Virus record (IMG/VR): IMGVR_UViG_3300027779_000152
Coordinates: 1-24,327 of that record
DNA: 24,327 nt
DNA from: a virus
Reading direction: 5' to 3' (one strand)
The translations under genes were made by a program, and so were the position numbers. Below the pieces are notes generated by a model, which was not told where the DNA came from, did not search any database, and worked only from the letters and a program-made list of their open reading frames with translations. Below are positions 14,278 to 22,015 of this stretch, piece after piece. The stretch's first letter is position 1. Each line of letters starts with the position of its first letter.

Positions 14278-14648
14278 TGTTATTTCGGATTCTTTTAGTA
14301 ATTTTAATGATGACTTCTTTTTCATCGGTTTCCGCAGCCCAAAAAGGAGTATATAAAACTGAAGATATTTTATTGTTGTTTAAGTCTTGTTATGAAACCA
14401 TTCATTTTTTAGGTACTACAAAATATAAAAGAAATAAACATACATTAACTGAAATAGATATATCTAAACAATGTTTTTGTGTATGTGATAAAGTTAGAGA
14501 AAAACATAACCCTAAACATTTTTTAGTGAAATCACCTTTAGAAATACATAATATTATTACTCCTCTGGCTAATGATTGTTTAAAAGAAACTGGACAGTCT
14601 TGGTATGATGATGTAGAACCTGATATGGAGAAGAAAGATGACAGTTGA
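14277..14648 (+). CDS. Small secreted Cys-containing protein of unknown function (123 aa)
   Basis: Not recognised. A GTG start in TAGTG overlap with gp15 is the only one in place. Residues 1-20 form a clean signal peptide: positive R4, hydrophobic LLVILMM, and a likely cleavage after VSA (18-20). There is no lipobox cysteine. The mature part has C38, CFCVC (66-70) and C101, which suggests disulfides in the periplasm, and a charged EPDMEKKDD end. Such an exported protein is unusual inside a neck/terminase operon, where T4 has nothing between 15 and 16. It could be a periplasmic effector, a superinfection or lysis accessory, or an envelope modifier; none is supported beyond the export signal. 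The end overlaps gp16 by 11 bases. Confidence 0.65.
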   Translation: MLFRILLVILMMTSFSSVSAAQKGVYKTEDILLLFKSCYETIHFLGTTKYKRNKHTLTEIDISKQCFCVCDKVREKHNPKHFLVKSPLEIHNIITPLANDCLKETGQSWYDDVEPDMEKKDDS

Positions 14649-15051
14649 TGATCGTATAGATGAAATATTAGAAATTACAAGTTTAGTTCCTACTCCGGAA
14701 ATAAAACCGGAGACCAGCCCAAGAATTAAACCGAATTCTGATAGTGATGTTAAACATGATGACATTGATTATAATTATGCCCGTGAAAATTACTACAATC
14801 TAATCGAAAGAAATCAAGACGCAGTAGAAGAGATGTTGGAGATTGCTAAACAATCTGAACATCCACGCGCGTTTGAAGTAGTTGGTCAATTGATTAAATC
14901 TGGATTAGATGCAAATAAAGAATTAATGTCTCTACATAAAACCAAAAAAGAACTAAGTATTGAAACAAATAGTAGTGTTAATGTTAATAATGCAGTCTTT
15001 GTAGGATCTACTGCCGAATTACAAAAACTATTAAAGGCAAAGCGTGGCTAA
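14638..15051 (+). CDS. 16: Terminase small subunit gp16
   Basis: Recognised by YNYARENYYNLIERNQDAVEEM (45-66) and LEIAKQSEHPRAFEVVGQLI (67-86), the conserved core of T4-like gp16. This subunit forms rings, recognises DNA and modulates the gp17 ATPase during packaging. The N-terminal ~40 residues are acidic and Pro-rich. The C-terminus ends in AELQKLLKAKRG. At 137 residues it is slightly shorter than T4 gp16 (164). In T4 gene 17 follows directly; here an oxygenase gene intervenes, with its GTG start overlapping the gp16 stop by 8 bases. Confidence 0.9.
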   Translation: MTVDDRIDEILEITSLVPTPEIKPETSPRIKPNSDSDVKHDDIDYNYARENYYNLIERNQDAVEEMLEIAKQSEHPRAFEVVGQLIKSGLDANKELMSLHKTKKELSIETNSSVNVNNAVFVGSTAELQKLLKAKRG

Positions 15052-15754
15052 TGTGGATCAACTAGAAATTGAAATAATACAGCCTTGGTCTGATATTTTA
15101 ATGAAAGTTAAACTTCCTCAAATGGTTGTAGATGCGATGTTGGATATTACTAATCAAGTTCTTCAAGATCCAGATCGTGAAAACTTGTCAGTGCGTGGTG
15201 ATGGTATAGCACAAATTGCACAAACACCTAACATATCTCATGAATTAATGCAAAATTACAAAATTGAGATGCGAGGGGGAACCGTATTTCATTTTTTTAT
15301 GGATTGTATTAAACAGTATATTAAAACTTGTCTGCACCAAGCATCTACGCCTTTTGGTAAAAGCTTTGTTGATTCTGTAAAAAATATAGAATGGTTGACT
15401 GATATGAGAGCTTGTTGGTGTAATAGTCAATGGACGGGAGAATATATTCCACTTCACATTCATTCAGAATGTTCAATATCAACCATTATGTATCTCAAAG
15501 TTCCTGAATTTTTACCATCAATAAACCCAGTTGGTGATGATGATGGATGTATTACGTTTCTTGGTGGAGCACCAAGCGGTACTGCACTTACTCACAATTT
15601 ATTGAAATTGAAGCCTATAGTTGGAGATTTTTATATTTTTCCATCACATTTTTACCATACAGTATATCCATTTAAAACTGATGGTAATTTTGAAAGAAGA
15701 AGCGTTTCATTTAATTCTACTTTTATAAATAAAGCTGAATTGGAGAAAGGTTAA
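15044..15754 (+). CDS. 2OG-Fe(II) oxygenase-like protein between terminase genes (236 aa)
   Basis: A GTG start overlapping gp16 by 8 bases is chosen; an ATG at 15051 is in another frame. The iron triad is plausible as H140-x-E142 in LHIHSECSIST with H205 in FPSHFYHTVYPF; R218 or R219 in FERRSVSFN may bind 2-oxoglutarate. STIMYLKVPEFLPSI and CITFLGGAPSG are core beta-helix strands, as in the 2OG-oxygenase group with HxH-S-SxxxYLKVP (similar to the gene after gp17). The N-terminal ~115 residues are extra and helix-rich. It separates terminase small and large subunits, which are adjacent in T4. Substrate unknown; a metabolic cargo gene rather than a packaging factor is inferred. Confidence 0.7.
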   Translation: MANVDQLEIEIIQPWSDILMKVKLPQMVVDAMLDITNQVLQDPDRENLSVRGDGIAQIAQTPNISHELMQNYKIEMRGGTVFHFFMDCIKQYIKTCLHQASTPFGKSFVDSVKNIEWLTDMRACWCNSQWTGEYIPLHIHSECSISTIMYLKVPEFLPSINPVGDDDGCITFLGGAPSGTALTHNLLKLKPIVGDFYIFPSHFYHTVYPFKTDGNFERRSVSFNSTFINKAELEKG

Positions 15755-15756
15755 AC

Positions 15757-17388
15757 GTGGCGAGTGAAAATTATTTAGGAAATCCTAACCTCAAGAATGT
15801 TGGACAAAACATAGAATGGACAGAGGAAACCCTTACTGAATATATGAAATGTAAGGAAAATCCTGAACACTTCATAGAGAATTATGTCAAAATTGTTCAT
15901 GTAGATAAGGGTTTAGTTCCCTTTGATATGTATGATTATCAAAGGGATATGATACATAAGTTCAATGATAATCGTTTTGTAATCTGTAAAATGCCTAGAC
16001 AAACAGGCAAGTCTACCACGATTATTAGTTTTTTACTTCATTACATCCTGTTCAATGAAAGTGTTAACGTTGCTATCCTTGCTAACAAAGGAGCAGTAGC
16101 AAGAGAACTTCTTTCTAGATTACAACTTGCTTATGAACATTTACCTAAGTGGTTACAACAAGGTGCGGTTACGTGGAACAAAGGTAATATTGAAGTAGAG
16201 AATGGATCTAAGGTTATCGCCGCAGCAACTTCTAGTTCGGCTGTTCGTGGTAGTTCATTCAATATTATTTTTCTTGATGAGTTCGCCCACGTACCACAAA
16301 ACATAGCCGAACAATTCTTCACTTCTGTTTATCCTACAATTTCTTCTGGTGAATCTACTAAAGTTCTTATTGTTTCAACTCCACTTGGTATGAATATGTT
16401 TTACAAAATGTGGATTGAATCGATAGAGAAGAGAAATGATTATGTGCCAATTGAAGTACATTGGTCAGAGATGCCAGGACGTGATGAAAAATGGAAAGAA
16501 GAAACAATACGTAATACTTCTGAAGTACAGTTCACTCAAGAGTTTGAATGTGAATTTGTGGGATCAACGTATACATTAATTGCTCCATCAAAACTTAGAA
16601 CGTTGGTATTTAAGACTCCAATTCATTCTAATAATAATTTAGATGTTTATGAAGAACCAATAAAAAATCATACATATGCATTGGTAGCCGATACTGCTCA
16701 GGGAAAGGGTTTAGATTATTCTGCATTTAATGTATTCGATGTTTCCGGAATGCCATACAAACAAGTAGCAAAATTTAGAGATAATACTATTTCTCCTATG
16801 TTATATCCAAATGTAATTTTCAATGTGGGGAATAAGTATAATCAGGCTCATGTTTTGGTTGAGGTAAATGATATTGGTTCTCAAGTCGCGGATACTCTAC
16901 ATTATGATTTAGAGTACGAAAACATAATGATTATTACAATGAGAGGTAGAGCGGGACAACAGATTGGTGGTGGATTCGCAAAGAACATTCAATTAGGATT
17001 AAGAACTAGTAAACAGATCAAGAGGATAGGGTGTGCAACTCTAAAAGATTTGATAGAACAAGATCAATTACTCTTACCAGATTTTGAAACAATTAGAGAA
17101 CTCACAACCTTTGCTTTAACAAATAATACATATCAAGCAGAAGAGGGTTCACATGATGATCTAGCAATGACTCTTGTTATATTTGGGTGGCTAGTACAAC
17201 AGAGATATTTTAAGGAGTTAACAAATATGGATATACGAAAGAAAATGTGGGAAGAACAAATGGAAACTTTAGAACAAGATATGTTGCCGTTTGGAATTAT
17301 AGATGATGGACAGGAAGAGGAAACCTTTAAAGATAATGAAGGTACTGTATGGACGGTGGATGATGAGACTAGAAGGCTATATTACTAA
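15757..17388 (+). CDS. 17: Terminase large subunit gp17 (packaging ATPase-nuclease)
   Basis: Motor that cuts concatemeric DNA and pumps it into the prohead through the portal. ATPase: Walker A MPRQTGKST (79-87, K85) and Walker B IIFLDE (170-175, D174, E175), then a coupling STPLG motif (207-211). Nuclease, RNase-H fold: D312 in LVADTAQGKG, E369 in LVEVND, and D467/D468 in SHDDLA, equal to the acidic triad of T4 gp17. The DYQRDMI adenine-binding Q motif (60-66) is present. At 543 residues it is shorter than T4 (610). The GTG start with AGGTTAAAC upstream is accepted, since no ATG lies closer. The stop shares a base with the following oxygenase (TAATG). The protein appears complete and intact. 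Confidence 0.95.
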   Translation: MASENYLGNPNLKNVGQNIEWTEETLTEYMKCKENPEHFIENYVKIVHVDKGLVPFDMYDYQRDMIHKFNDNRFVICKMPRQTGKSTTIISFLLHYILFNESVNVAILANKGAVARELLSRLQLAYEHLPKWLQQGAVTWNKGNIEVENGSKVIAAATSSSAVRGSSFNIIFLDEFAHVPQNIAEQFFTSVYPTISSGESTKVLIVSTPLGMNMFYKMWIESIEKRNDYVPIEVHWSEMPGRDEKWKEETIRNTSEVQFTQEFECEFVGSTYTLIAPSKLRTLVFKTPIHSNNNLDVYEEPIKNHTYALVADTAQGKGLDYSAFNVFDVSGMPYKQVAKFRDNTISPMLYPNVIFNVGNKYNQAHVLVEVNDIGSQVADTLHYDLEYENIMIITMRGRAGQQIGGGFAKNIQLGLRTSKQIKRIGCATLKDLIEQDQLLLPDFETIRELTTFALTNNTYQAEEGSHDDLAMTLVIFGWLVQQRYFKELTNMDIRKKMWEEQMETLEQDMLPFGIIDDGQEEETFKDNEGTVWTVDDETRRLYY

Positions 17389-17996
17389 TGATTCATTATA
17401 TTAGACAAGAAACAGAATGGTTGTTTCCTGTGCCCCTGTGGAAATTTAGTTTGCCTAATTGTAAGAATATTAATAAAAAAATAGAGAAGAGAATTTACCA
17501 AAAATCTAAAGAGGAAAAAACTAGATCGGCCTCTAATGAGGGTGGATGGCACTCTATAGGAAATATGTATGATGATCCGGTGATGGAACCTGTCACAACA
17601 TTAATTTCACAAGGAATCAACGAAATACGTATTGAATCCGGTATGACTTATGGTACTTATAAAACTTTTCTTTGGTCTAATTTAAATCGTTCAGGAGATT
17701 ATAATATTATGCATGCTCATCCTGACAGTCATTTGAGTGGCGTTTATTATGTTAAAGTGCCTGAGGGGGATTGTGGTGAATTGAGATTATATAATCCAAT
17801 GTATCTCTATACTTATCCCAATTCACAAGGTAAAAATCCCCCACATACCACGCCTAGAGTTAATATAAAAAGTGAGGAAGGTGTCTTATTGATTTTTAGA
17901 TCACCGATTATGCATGATGTTACTAGGAATAATACTCAAGAAGATAGGATTAGTGTATCATTCAATATAGTATTTGATTCTAATCTTTATAAATGA
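17388..17996 (+). CDS. 2OG-Fe(II) oxygenase, TIGR02466-like (202 aa)
   Basis: The pattern fits the small 2OG-oxygenase group described by TIGR02466: LWSNLNRSGDYNIMHAHPDS followed by LSGVYYVKVPEGDCGELRLYNP. The iron ligands would be H111-x-D113 and H176 in RSPIMHDV, with R187 in EDRISVSFNI for 2-oxoglutarate. The N-terminus EWLFPVPLWKF (10-20) is the family's usual FPTPLW-type opening. The full length is present. It overlaps gp17 by one base and its last 17 bases lie opposite the convergent HNH-like gene. Members are common in marine T4-like phages; substrates are unknown. Confidence 0.8.
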   Translation: MIHYIRQETEWLFPVPLWKFSLPNCKNINKKIEKRIYQKSKEEKTRSASNEGGWHSIGNMYDDPVMEPVTTLISQGINEIRIESGMTYGTYKTFLWSNLNRSGDYNIMHAHPDSHLSGVYYVKVPEGDCGELRLYNPMYLYTYPNSQGKNPPHTTPRVNIKSEEGVLLIFRSPIMHDVTRNNTQEDRISVSFNIVFDSNLYK

Positions 17997-18468
17997 AGGG
18001 ATCTATATCCGCAAAGTTAACTTCAGTAGGTGGGTTGTTTATTTCTGTTATTAAATCTTCAATTTTATTAGATAGATCAGGTCTTTCCTTTTTTAATCTG
18101 TTTAGAAAACTTAGAGAACCAGTAACTAATTGATCTGGACGGATAGATAATCTTTTTCCTATTCTTCTTTTATCGGATACTTCAAGGTGTTTGGGATTTA
18201 CACAGGATGGATTGAAACATGTTTGAGTCACTACTTCAGTAGATGTTAGTTCACCTCGTACTCCGGAAATGGATGAGAAATTACCATACATCATAAACGC
18301 ATATCTACTGGCGGGAATAGTTTGACCCATTACAGAAAACATTCCATGACCTGTTTTATTTTTTGAAGCGAGCCAGATATGACACTCTGTATTTTTTTCA
18401 GAACGATCAACTTTTTTAAGAAACCGATCTTTTATTTTTTTACTGTCTATTAATTTATATTTGTCCAT
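17980..18468 (-). CDS. HNH-endonuclease-like protein with altered motif (162 aa)
   Basis: The only minus-strand gene. AAGGAAGT directly precedes its ATG. The layout is that of the phage HNH_3-type or HNH-homing-like proteins: CHIWLASKNKTGHGMFSV (29-46), ASRYAFMMYGNF (53-64), then TQTCFNPSCVNPKHLEV (81-97). C84 and C89 form the usual zinc knuckle, and N91 and H94 are the N and last H of HNH. The first catalytic His (normally HxC) is Gln (Q82), and the usual AHR is ASR. Nuclease activity may therefore be lost or altered, leaving a DNA-binding protein. The C-terminal ~60 residues are charged and helical. It has its own late-like promoter. Could be a homing nuclease relic or a regulator. Confidence 0.65.
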   Translation of the reverse strand: MDKYKLIDSKKIKDRFLKKVDRSEKNTECHIWLASKNKTGHGMFSVMGQTIPASRYAFMMYGNFSSISGVRGELTSTEVVTQTCFNPSCVNPKHLEVSDKRRIGKRLSIRPDQLVTGSLSFLNRLKKERPDLSNKIEDLITEINNPPTEVNFADIDPFIYKD

Positions 18469-18498
18469 ACTTCCTTATAAATTTATGATAACACTTAA

Positions 18499-18506
18499 TA
18501 TTTATG
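18499..18506 (-). promoter_or_regulatory. Possible late promoter on the minus strand (CATAAATA)
   Basis: On the minus strand this reads CATAAATA, 7 of 8 to the T4-type late element. It lies about 30 bases before the ATG of the HNH-like gene, which itself has an AAGGAAG ribosome-binding site. AT-rich DNA makes chance matches common. Confidence 0.4.
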
Positions 18507-18526
18507 ATTTTAGAGAACTGTAAAAA

Positions 18527-18534
18527 GATAAATA
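18527..18534 (+). promoter_or_regulatory. Possible late promoter for gp18 (GATAAATA)
   Basis: GATAAATA, 7 of 8 to the T4-type late element, 63 bp before the gp18 ATG. A short inverted repeat, TATGGT (18542-18547) with ACCATA (18561-18566), sits between it and the AGGAGAG ribosome-binding site. The leader may thus hold a small hairpin. Confidence 0.45.
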
Positions 18535-18597
18535 AAAGTAATATGGTATAAAATCTATAAACCATAATCTTTCAACTTTATCTATAGGAGAGATAAG

Positions 18598-20790
18598 ATG
18601 CCTTTTACAATTAGTCCAGGCGTTGTAACCAAAGAAATTGACTTAACAACTATTGTACCTGAAGTTTCTATGACAGAAGGTGCGATAGCCGGTCCTTTTA
18701 AATGGGGACCCACGTATGATATCGTTACAGTCAGTAATGAATCAGAATTATCAAGTCGCTTTGGTAAACCAAACGCAGCCACATATAAAACATATTTCAC
18801 TGCTGCAAGTTATCTCGCATATTCGGGAAATCTTAAAGTGGTTCGTGCAAGTGGATCAGATGCAAATAATGCAGCAATGACCACAGCACTACAAGTAAAA
18901 AATGATGAACACTATGAGAATACATACGACCCAGACATGGGTGGATCATTAATCACCACTGCTGGAGCATTCATTGCAAAATATCCAGGAGATCTTGGAA
19001 ACAGCCTAAGAGTTTCCATGTGTGGTGCCACAAGAGCAAACACAAATAATGATGGAACACTTAACAGTAATACAGATGTTTCACCTACTTGTACTTCTGC
19101 AGTATTCACAAAAGCTAATACTACTGTTATTGGAATAGGAACAACATTTTCGAATGATGTTGCTGTTGGAGATGCACTCTATGTTAATAGTACAGCATTT
19201 TGTGTAGTAACTGCTGTTACATCCAATACAGTTTTGGTTGCAATCGGTGCAGATTCAACAATCGCAAATACCGGTGCATATATTCGTAAAGCACGATCAG
19301 CATTTGGTCAACCAATAACATCTATGGTTGGAACTCTTGCGTGTTCAGCTAATGGAACTACAATAACTGGAACAGACACAGCACTTAATACTCAATATAA
19401 TGTGGGTGATCTTGTTAAACTTGTTGGAATAGCCGAAGAACGTAAGATTTCAGCAATCGCCAATTCAACTTCTATGACAGTTACAGTACCTTTTGTTGCA
19501 GCCGCGTCCACTAATACTCACTCACGTAGATGGGAATATGCAGATGCATTCGATAGTGAGCCTGTTACCTCATCTCATGCACGAAGAAATAGCGGAAACT
19601 ATGATGAAATTCATGTTGTTGTTGTAGACGAAGATGGAGAATTTACTGGAGCAAACAATACTGTAGTGGAATCATATACAGGATCAGTTGCCGGAGGAGC
19701 CAAAGGTGAAGACGGACAGAGTATCTATTACAAAGATTTAGTTAATAGGGGTTCAAAGTATATTCGCTGGATGGATCATCACGCAAATGGTGATGCAGAT
19801 ACCCTTCTTGACGGTGGAACAACCGCTTGGGGTGGAGCTGCAAGCGGAACATTTAACGCTAAAGGAACTATCATTTCTGGAAGTCTAACTGGTGGAAGCG
19901 CTGGAACTGCAGCAACTGCCGGAAATATTCAAACAGGTCTAGATAAATTTAAAAATGCAGAAGAAGTAGATGTTACTCTTCTGATGACCGCTGATGCAGA
20001 TGCAGCAACCGCCATTCATGCAATTAATAATATTGCAGAATATCGTAAGGATTGTGTGGCATTTATTTCACCTACACAAGCAAATGTTGTTAATAACGCA
20101 GGAAGCGAAGTTGATGATGTTATAGCATTCCGTAATTCGATGCCAAGTTCTTCATATGCTGTACTTGACTCTGGATGGAAATACATGTACGATAAGTACA
20201 ATGATGTTTATCGATATATTCCATTGAATGGTGATATCGCTGGATGTTGTGCCTTCACAGATGATGCACGTGATCCTTTTTGGTCGCCTGCTGGTATTGA
20301 TAGAGGTAATATTCGTAATGCCATTAAACTTCCTTTTAATCCAAATAAGACACAAAGGGATGATCTTTATAAAAATAGTATTAATCCTGTTACAGCACTG
20401 CCAGGAAATGGAATACTTCTTTTTGGAGATAAAACACTATTAGCAAAACCGAGTGCATTTGATCGTATCAATGTACGAAGGTTGTTTATCCTTTTAGAAA
20501 AATCTATCGCACAAATGGCAAATTCCTTCTTGTTCGAATTCAACGATGCATTTACACGATCTCGATTCGTGGCAACCGTTGAACCTTTCTTGAGAGATAT
20601 TCAAGGGAGAGGTGGAGTTCAAGATTTTGCCGTTGTCTGTGATGAGGGCAACAATCCAGGAGATGTAGTAGATCGAAACGAATTTCGTGGAGATATCTAT
20701 ATAAAACCATCTCGTTCAATTAACTTCATACAATTACAATTTGTTGCTGTTAGAAGTGGCGTTGAATTTGAAGAAATTATTGGCCGTTAG
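18598..20790 (+). CDS. 18: Tail sheath protein gp18
   Basis: Contractile sheath subunit. The N-terminus FTISPGVVTKEIDLTTIVPE (3-22), followed by GAIAGPFKWGPTYDIVTVS, and the C-terminus (FLFEFNDAFTRSRFVATVEP, DNNPGDVVDRNEF-type, SINFIQLQFVAVRSGVEFEEI) match T4-like gp18. A strong AGGAGAG site precedes the ATG. It is 730 residues against 659 in T4. Residues about 165-232 and 245-312 look like two tandem copies of a small beta unit (TxVxGxGT..F...VxVGDxLxV...V.AVxSNTxLxV), inserted in the outward-facing domain region. The C-terminal inter-subunit arm is intact. The next gene is the tube protein, separated by a structured 121-bp leader. Confidence 0.93.
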   Translation: MPFTISPGVVTKEIDLTTIVPEVSMTEGAIAGPFKWGPTYDIVTVSNESELSSRFGKPNAATYKTYFTAASYLAYSGNLKVVRASGSDANNAAMTTALQVKNDEHYENTYDPDMGGSLITTAGAFIAKYPGDLGNSLRVSMCGATRANTNNDGTLNSNTDVSPTCTSAVFTKANTTVIGIGTTFSNDVAVGDALYVNSTAFCVVTAVTSNTVLVAIGADSTIANTGAYIRKARSAFGQPITSMVGTLACSANGTTITGTDTALNTQYNVGDLVKLVGIAEERKISAIANSTSMTVTVPFVAAASTNTHSRRWEYADAFDSEPVTSSHARRNSGNYDEIHVVVVDEDGEFTGANNTVVESYTGSVAGGAKGEDGQSIYYKDLVNRGSKYIRWMDHHANGDADTLLDGGTTAWGGAASGTFNAKGTIISGSLTGGSAGTAATAGNIQTGLDKFKNAEEVDVTLLMTADADAATAIHAINNIAEYRKDCVAFISPTQANVVNNAGSEVDDVIAFRNSMPSSSYAVLDSGWKYMYDKYNDVYRYIPLNGDIAGCCAFTDDARDPFWSPAGIDRGNIRNAIKLPFNPNKTQRDDLYKNSINPVTALPGNGILLFGDKTLLAKPSAFDRINVRRLFILLEKSIAQMANSFLFEFNDAFTRSRFVATVEPFLRDIQGRGGVQDFAVVCDEGNNPGDVVDRNEFRGDIYIKPSRSINFIQLQFVAVRSGVEFEEIIGR

Positions 20791-20806
20791 TCAATAAATT
20801 TAGTCA

Positions 20807-20814
20807 TATAAATA
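20807..20814 (+). promoter_or_regulatory. Late promoter, exact TATAAATA
   Basis: Exact T4-type late octamer 17 bases after the gp18 stop. It allows the tube protein to be made separately from the sheath. Transcripts would begin close to the structured element at 20821-20899, so nearly all gp19 mRNA from this promoter would carry it. Confidence 0.8.
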
Positions 20815-20820
20815 TATAAA

Positions 20821-20902
20821 AGATGGGGGAAGACGATGACTTCCGAAGGGAGAACTTTTAAAAAAGACTTCCCCATCACATCTTAAACTTTAGTCATCGG
20901 AG
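20821..20902 (+). promoter_or_regulatory. Structured 5' leader of gp19 with pseudoknot-type pairing
   Basis: Two interleaved inverted repeats are read directly. The first is GATGGGGGAAG (20822-20832) with CTTCCCCATC (20868-20877), 10 pairs with one bulged G. The second is CGATGAC (20834-20840) with GTCATCG (20893-20899), 7 perfect pairs. The order A, B, A', B' gives an H-type pseudoknot or two mutually exclusive hairpins. An alternative small hairpin is GGAAG (20828-20832) with CTTCC (20840-20844). B' overlaps the first G of the GGAG ribosome-binding site (20899-20902), which is 9 bases before the gp19 ATG. Translation control is inferred. Confidence 0.6.
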
Positions 20903-20911
20903 AAAAACACA

Positions 20912-21460
20912 ATGTCATTTAATATCGACACATTTACTGCAAAATTAAAGACTGGTGGAGCATTAGGAAGTTTATTTGAATGTGAACTTACTGCCGCTAA
21001 AGGACAAGATGCCTCAACCACGATGTCAGACTTCAAATTCTTATGCAAAGAGGCTGTACTTCCGGCTTCAACCATAGAGCCCGGAACTGTTACATACATG
21101 GGAAGAGCTTTACAAATTCCTGGTAATAGAGCCGCACAACAATTGAACACAACTGTTTATAATGATGAGGACATGGCAATCAGAAATACAATTGAAAATT
21201 GGATGGAGATGTTAAATTCCCATAGGACAAATTCTAGAAACACAGGTATGGCCGGTTTTAGGAGTTATACTGGAAGTTTGAAGGTGAAACAACTTTCAAA
21301 GGAAGATCAGGGAGCAGTTAAAACTTATGATTTTATTGATTGTTGGCCTTCATCTTGTGCAGAAGTTCCTCTGTCATGGGAAACTAATGAAATTCAAACT
21401 TTTGCCGTAACATGGGAATATAATTATTGGAAATCTGGTGAAAGTGGTACAGGTAATTAA
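20912..21460 (+). CDS. 19: Tail tube protein gp19
   Basis: Rigid inner tube subunit through which DNA passes. MSFNIDTFTAKLKTGGALGSLFEC (1-24) and LPASTIEPGTVTYMGRALQIPGNR (50-73) are typical, with AEVPLSWETNEIQTFAVTWEYNYW near the end. It is slightly longer than T4 gp19 (182 against 163). It starts at ATG with a GGAG nine bases upstream that is partly sequestered in the leader. High expression is expected for a tube subunit, matching its separate promoter. Confidence 0.93.
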   Translation: MSFNIDTFTAKLKTGGALGSLFECELTAAKGQDASTTMSDFKFLCKEAVLPASTIEPGTVTYMGRALQIPGNRAAQQLNTTVYNDEDMAIRNTIENWMEMLNSHRTNSRNTGMAGFRSYTGSLKVKQLSKEDQGAVKTYDFIDCWPSSCAEVPLSWETNEIQTFAVTWEYNYWKSGESGTGN

Positions 21461-21509
21461 TTTTGATATGAAGAAAACTTACTAATTAAAAACTTAAGGA
21501 GAAAATAAA

Positions 21510-21959
21510 ATGGCAGATGCTGCAACCGCTTCATGCTCGGTGACCCTGTTACCAGATGAAATTTCAAAGGTAATCACAGGAGCAATGACTGTTACCCCTG
21601 CTGATGCAAATCATAAATGGTACTACAAACTAACAAATGTAAGTAACGCTTCAACCGATTTAATGGCTGGGTATTTTACAGATTATACAGCCATCGATGA
21701 TGATACTGCACCAATAGCACTCGATGTTGCAGATACTGTTGCATTTTTATTCGTACAAAACACCGATGCTGCAAACGCAATTTATATCAATCTCGCAGCG
21801 GGAACCGCCGCAGCAGCTGCCGGTAACATTTATCTTAATGCCGGAGAAAGTTGGTATGCACGACTTACAACTACGTTGGTAGGTAGTATTCATGCAATAT
21901 CATCGACAAGTACTGTTAATTGTATTGTCGCTGCATTATGTGATGATGTTTCGGTATAA
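21510..21959 (+). CDS. Beta-rich structural protein between gp19 and gp20 (149 aa)
   Basis: Not recognised. The AAGGAG site is eight bases before the ATG. The protein has alternating beta segments: HKWYYKLTNVSN, TVAFLFVQNTDAANAIYINLAAG, GNIYLNAGESWYARLTTTL and STVNCIVAALCDDVSV. The QNTDAANAIYINL...LNAGESWYARL phrase looks like small capsid-decoration or head-fibre-like sandwich domains that many phages carry. T4 has no gene here between 19 and 20. It is followed by a strong hairpin, so it probably ends a transcript with gp19. A virion component is inferred. Confidence 0.6.
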   Translation: MADAATASCSVTLLPDEISKVITGAMTVTPADANHKWYYKLTNVSNASTDLMAGYFTDYTAIDDDTAPIALDVADTVAFLFVQNTDAANAIYINLAAGTAAAAAGNIYLNAGESWYARLTTTLVGSIHAISSTSTVNCIVAALCDDVSV

Positions 21960-21968
21960 TAATATTCG

Positions 21969-21993
21969 TGGGAGTAGTTTTTTTCTACTCCCA
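21969..21993 (+). terminator. Hairpin terminator after the gp19-downstream gene
   Basis: TGGGAGTAG (21969-21977), seven T, then CTACTCCCA (21985-21993), a 9-bp perfect stem with a T-rich loop. Only a short ATTTAA tract follows, so it could be an imperfect Rho-independent terminator or an RNA processing or stability hairpin. It lies 23 bases before the gp20 ATG. Confidence 0.65.
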
Positions 21994-22015
21994 TTTAACC
22001 TATTAGGAAGAATGT

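Noticed and set aside
16131-16322. Minus-strand open frame inside gp17
   Set aside because: Lies fully inside a conserved ATPase domain, with no ribosome-binding site or domain.
21969-21993. Operator or protein-binding palindrome
   Set aside because: The T-rich loop and the place after a stop codon fit an RNA hairpin better, though termination strength is uncertain without a long T-tract.
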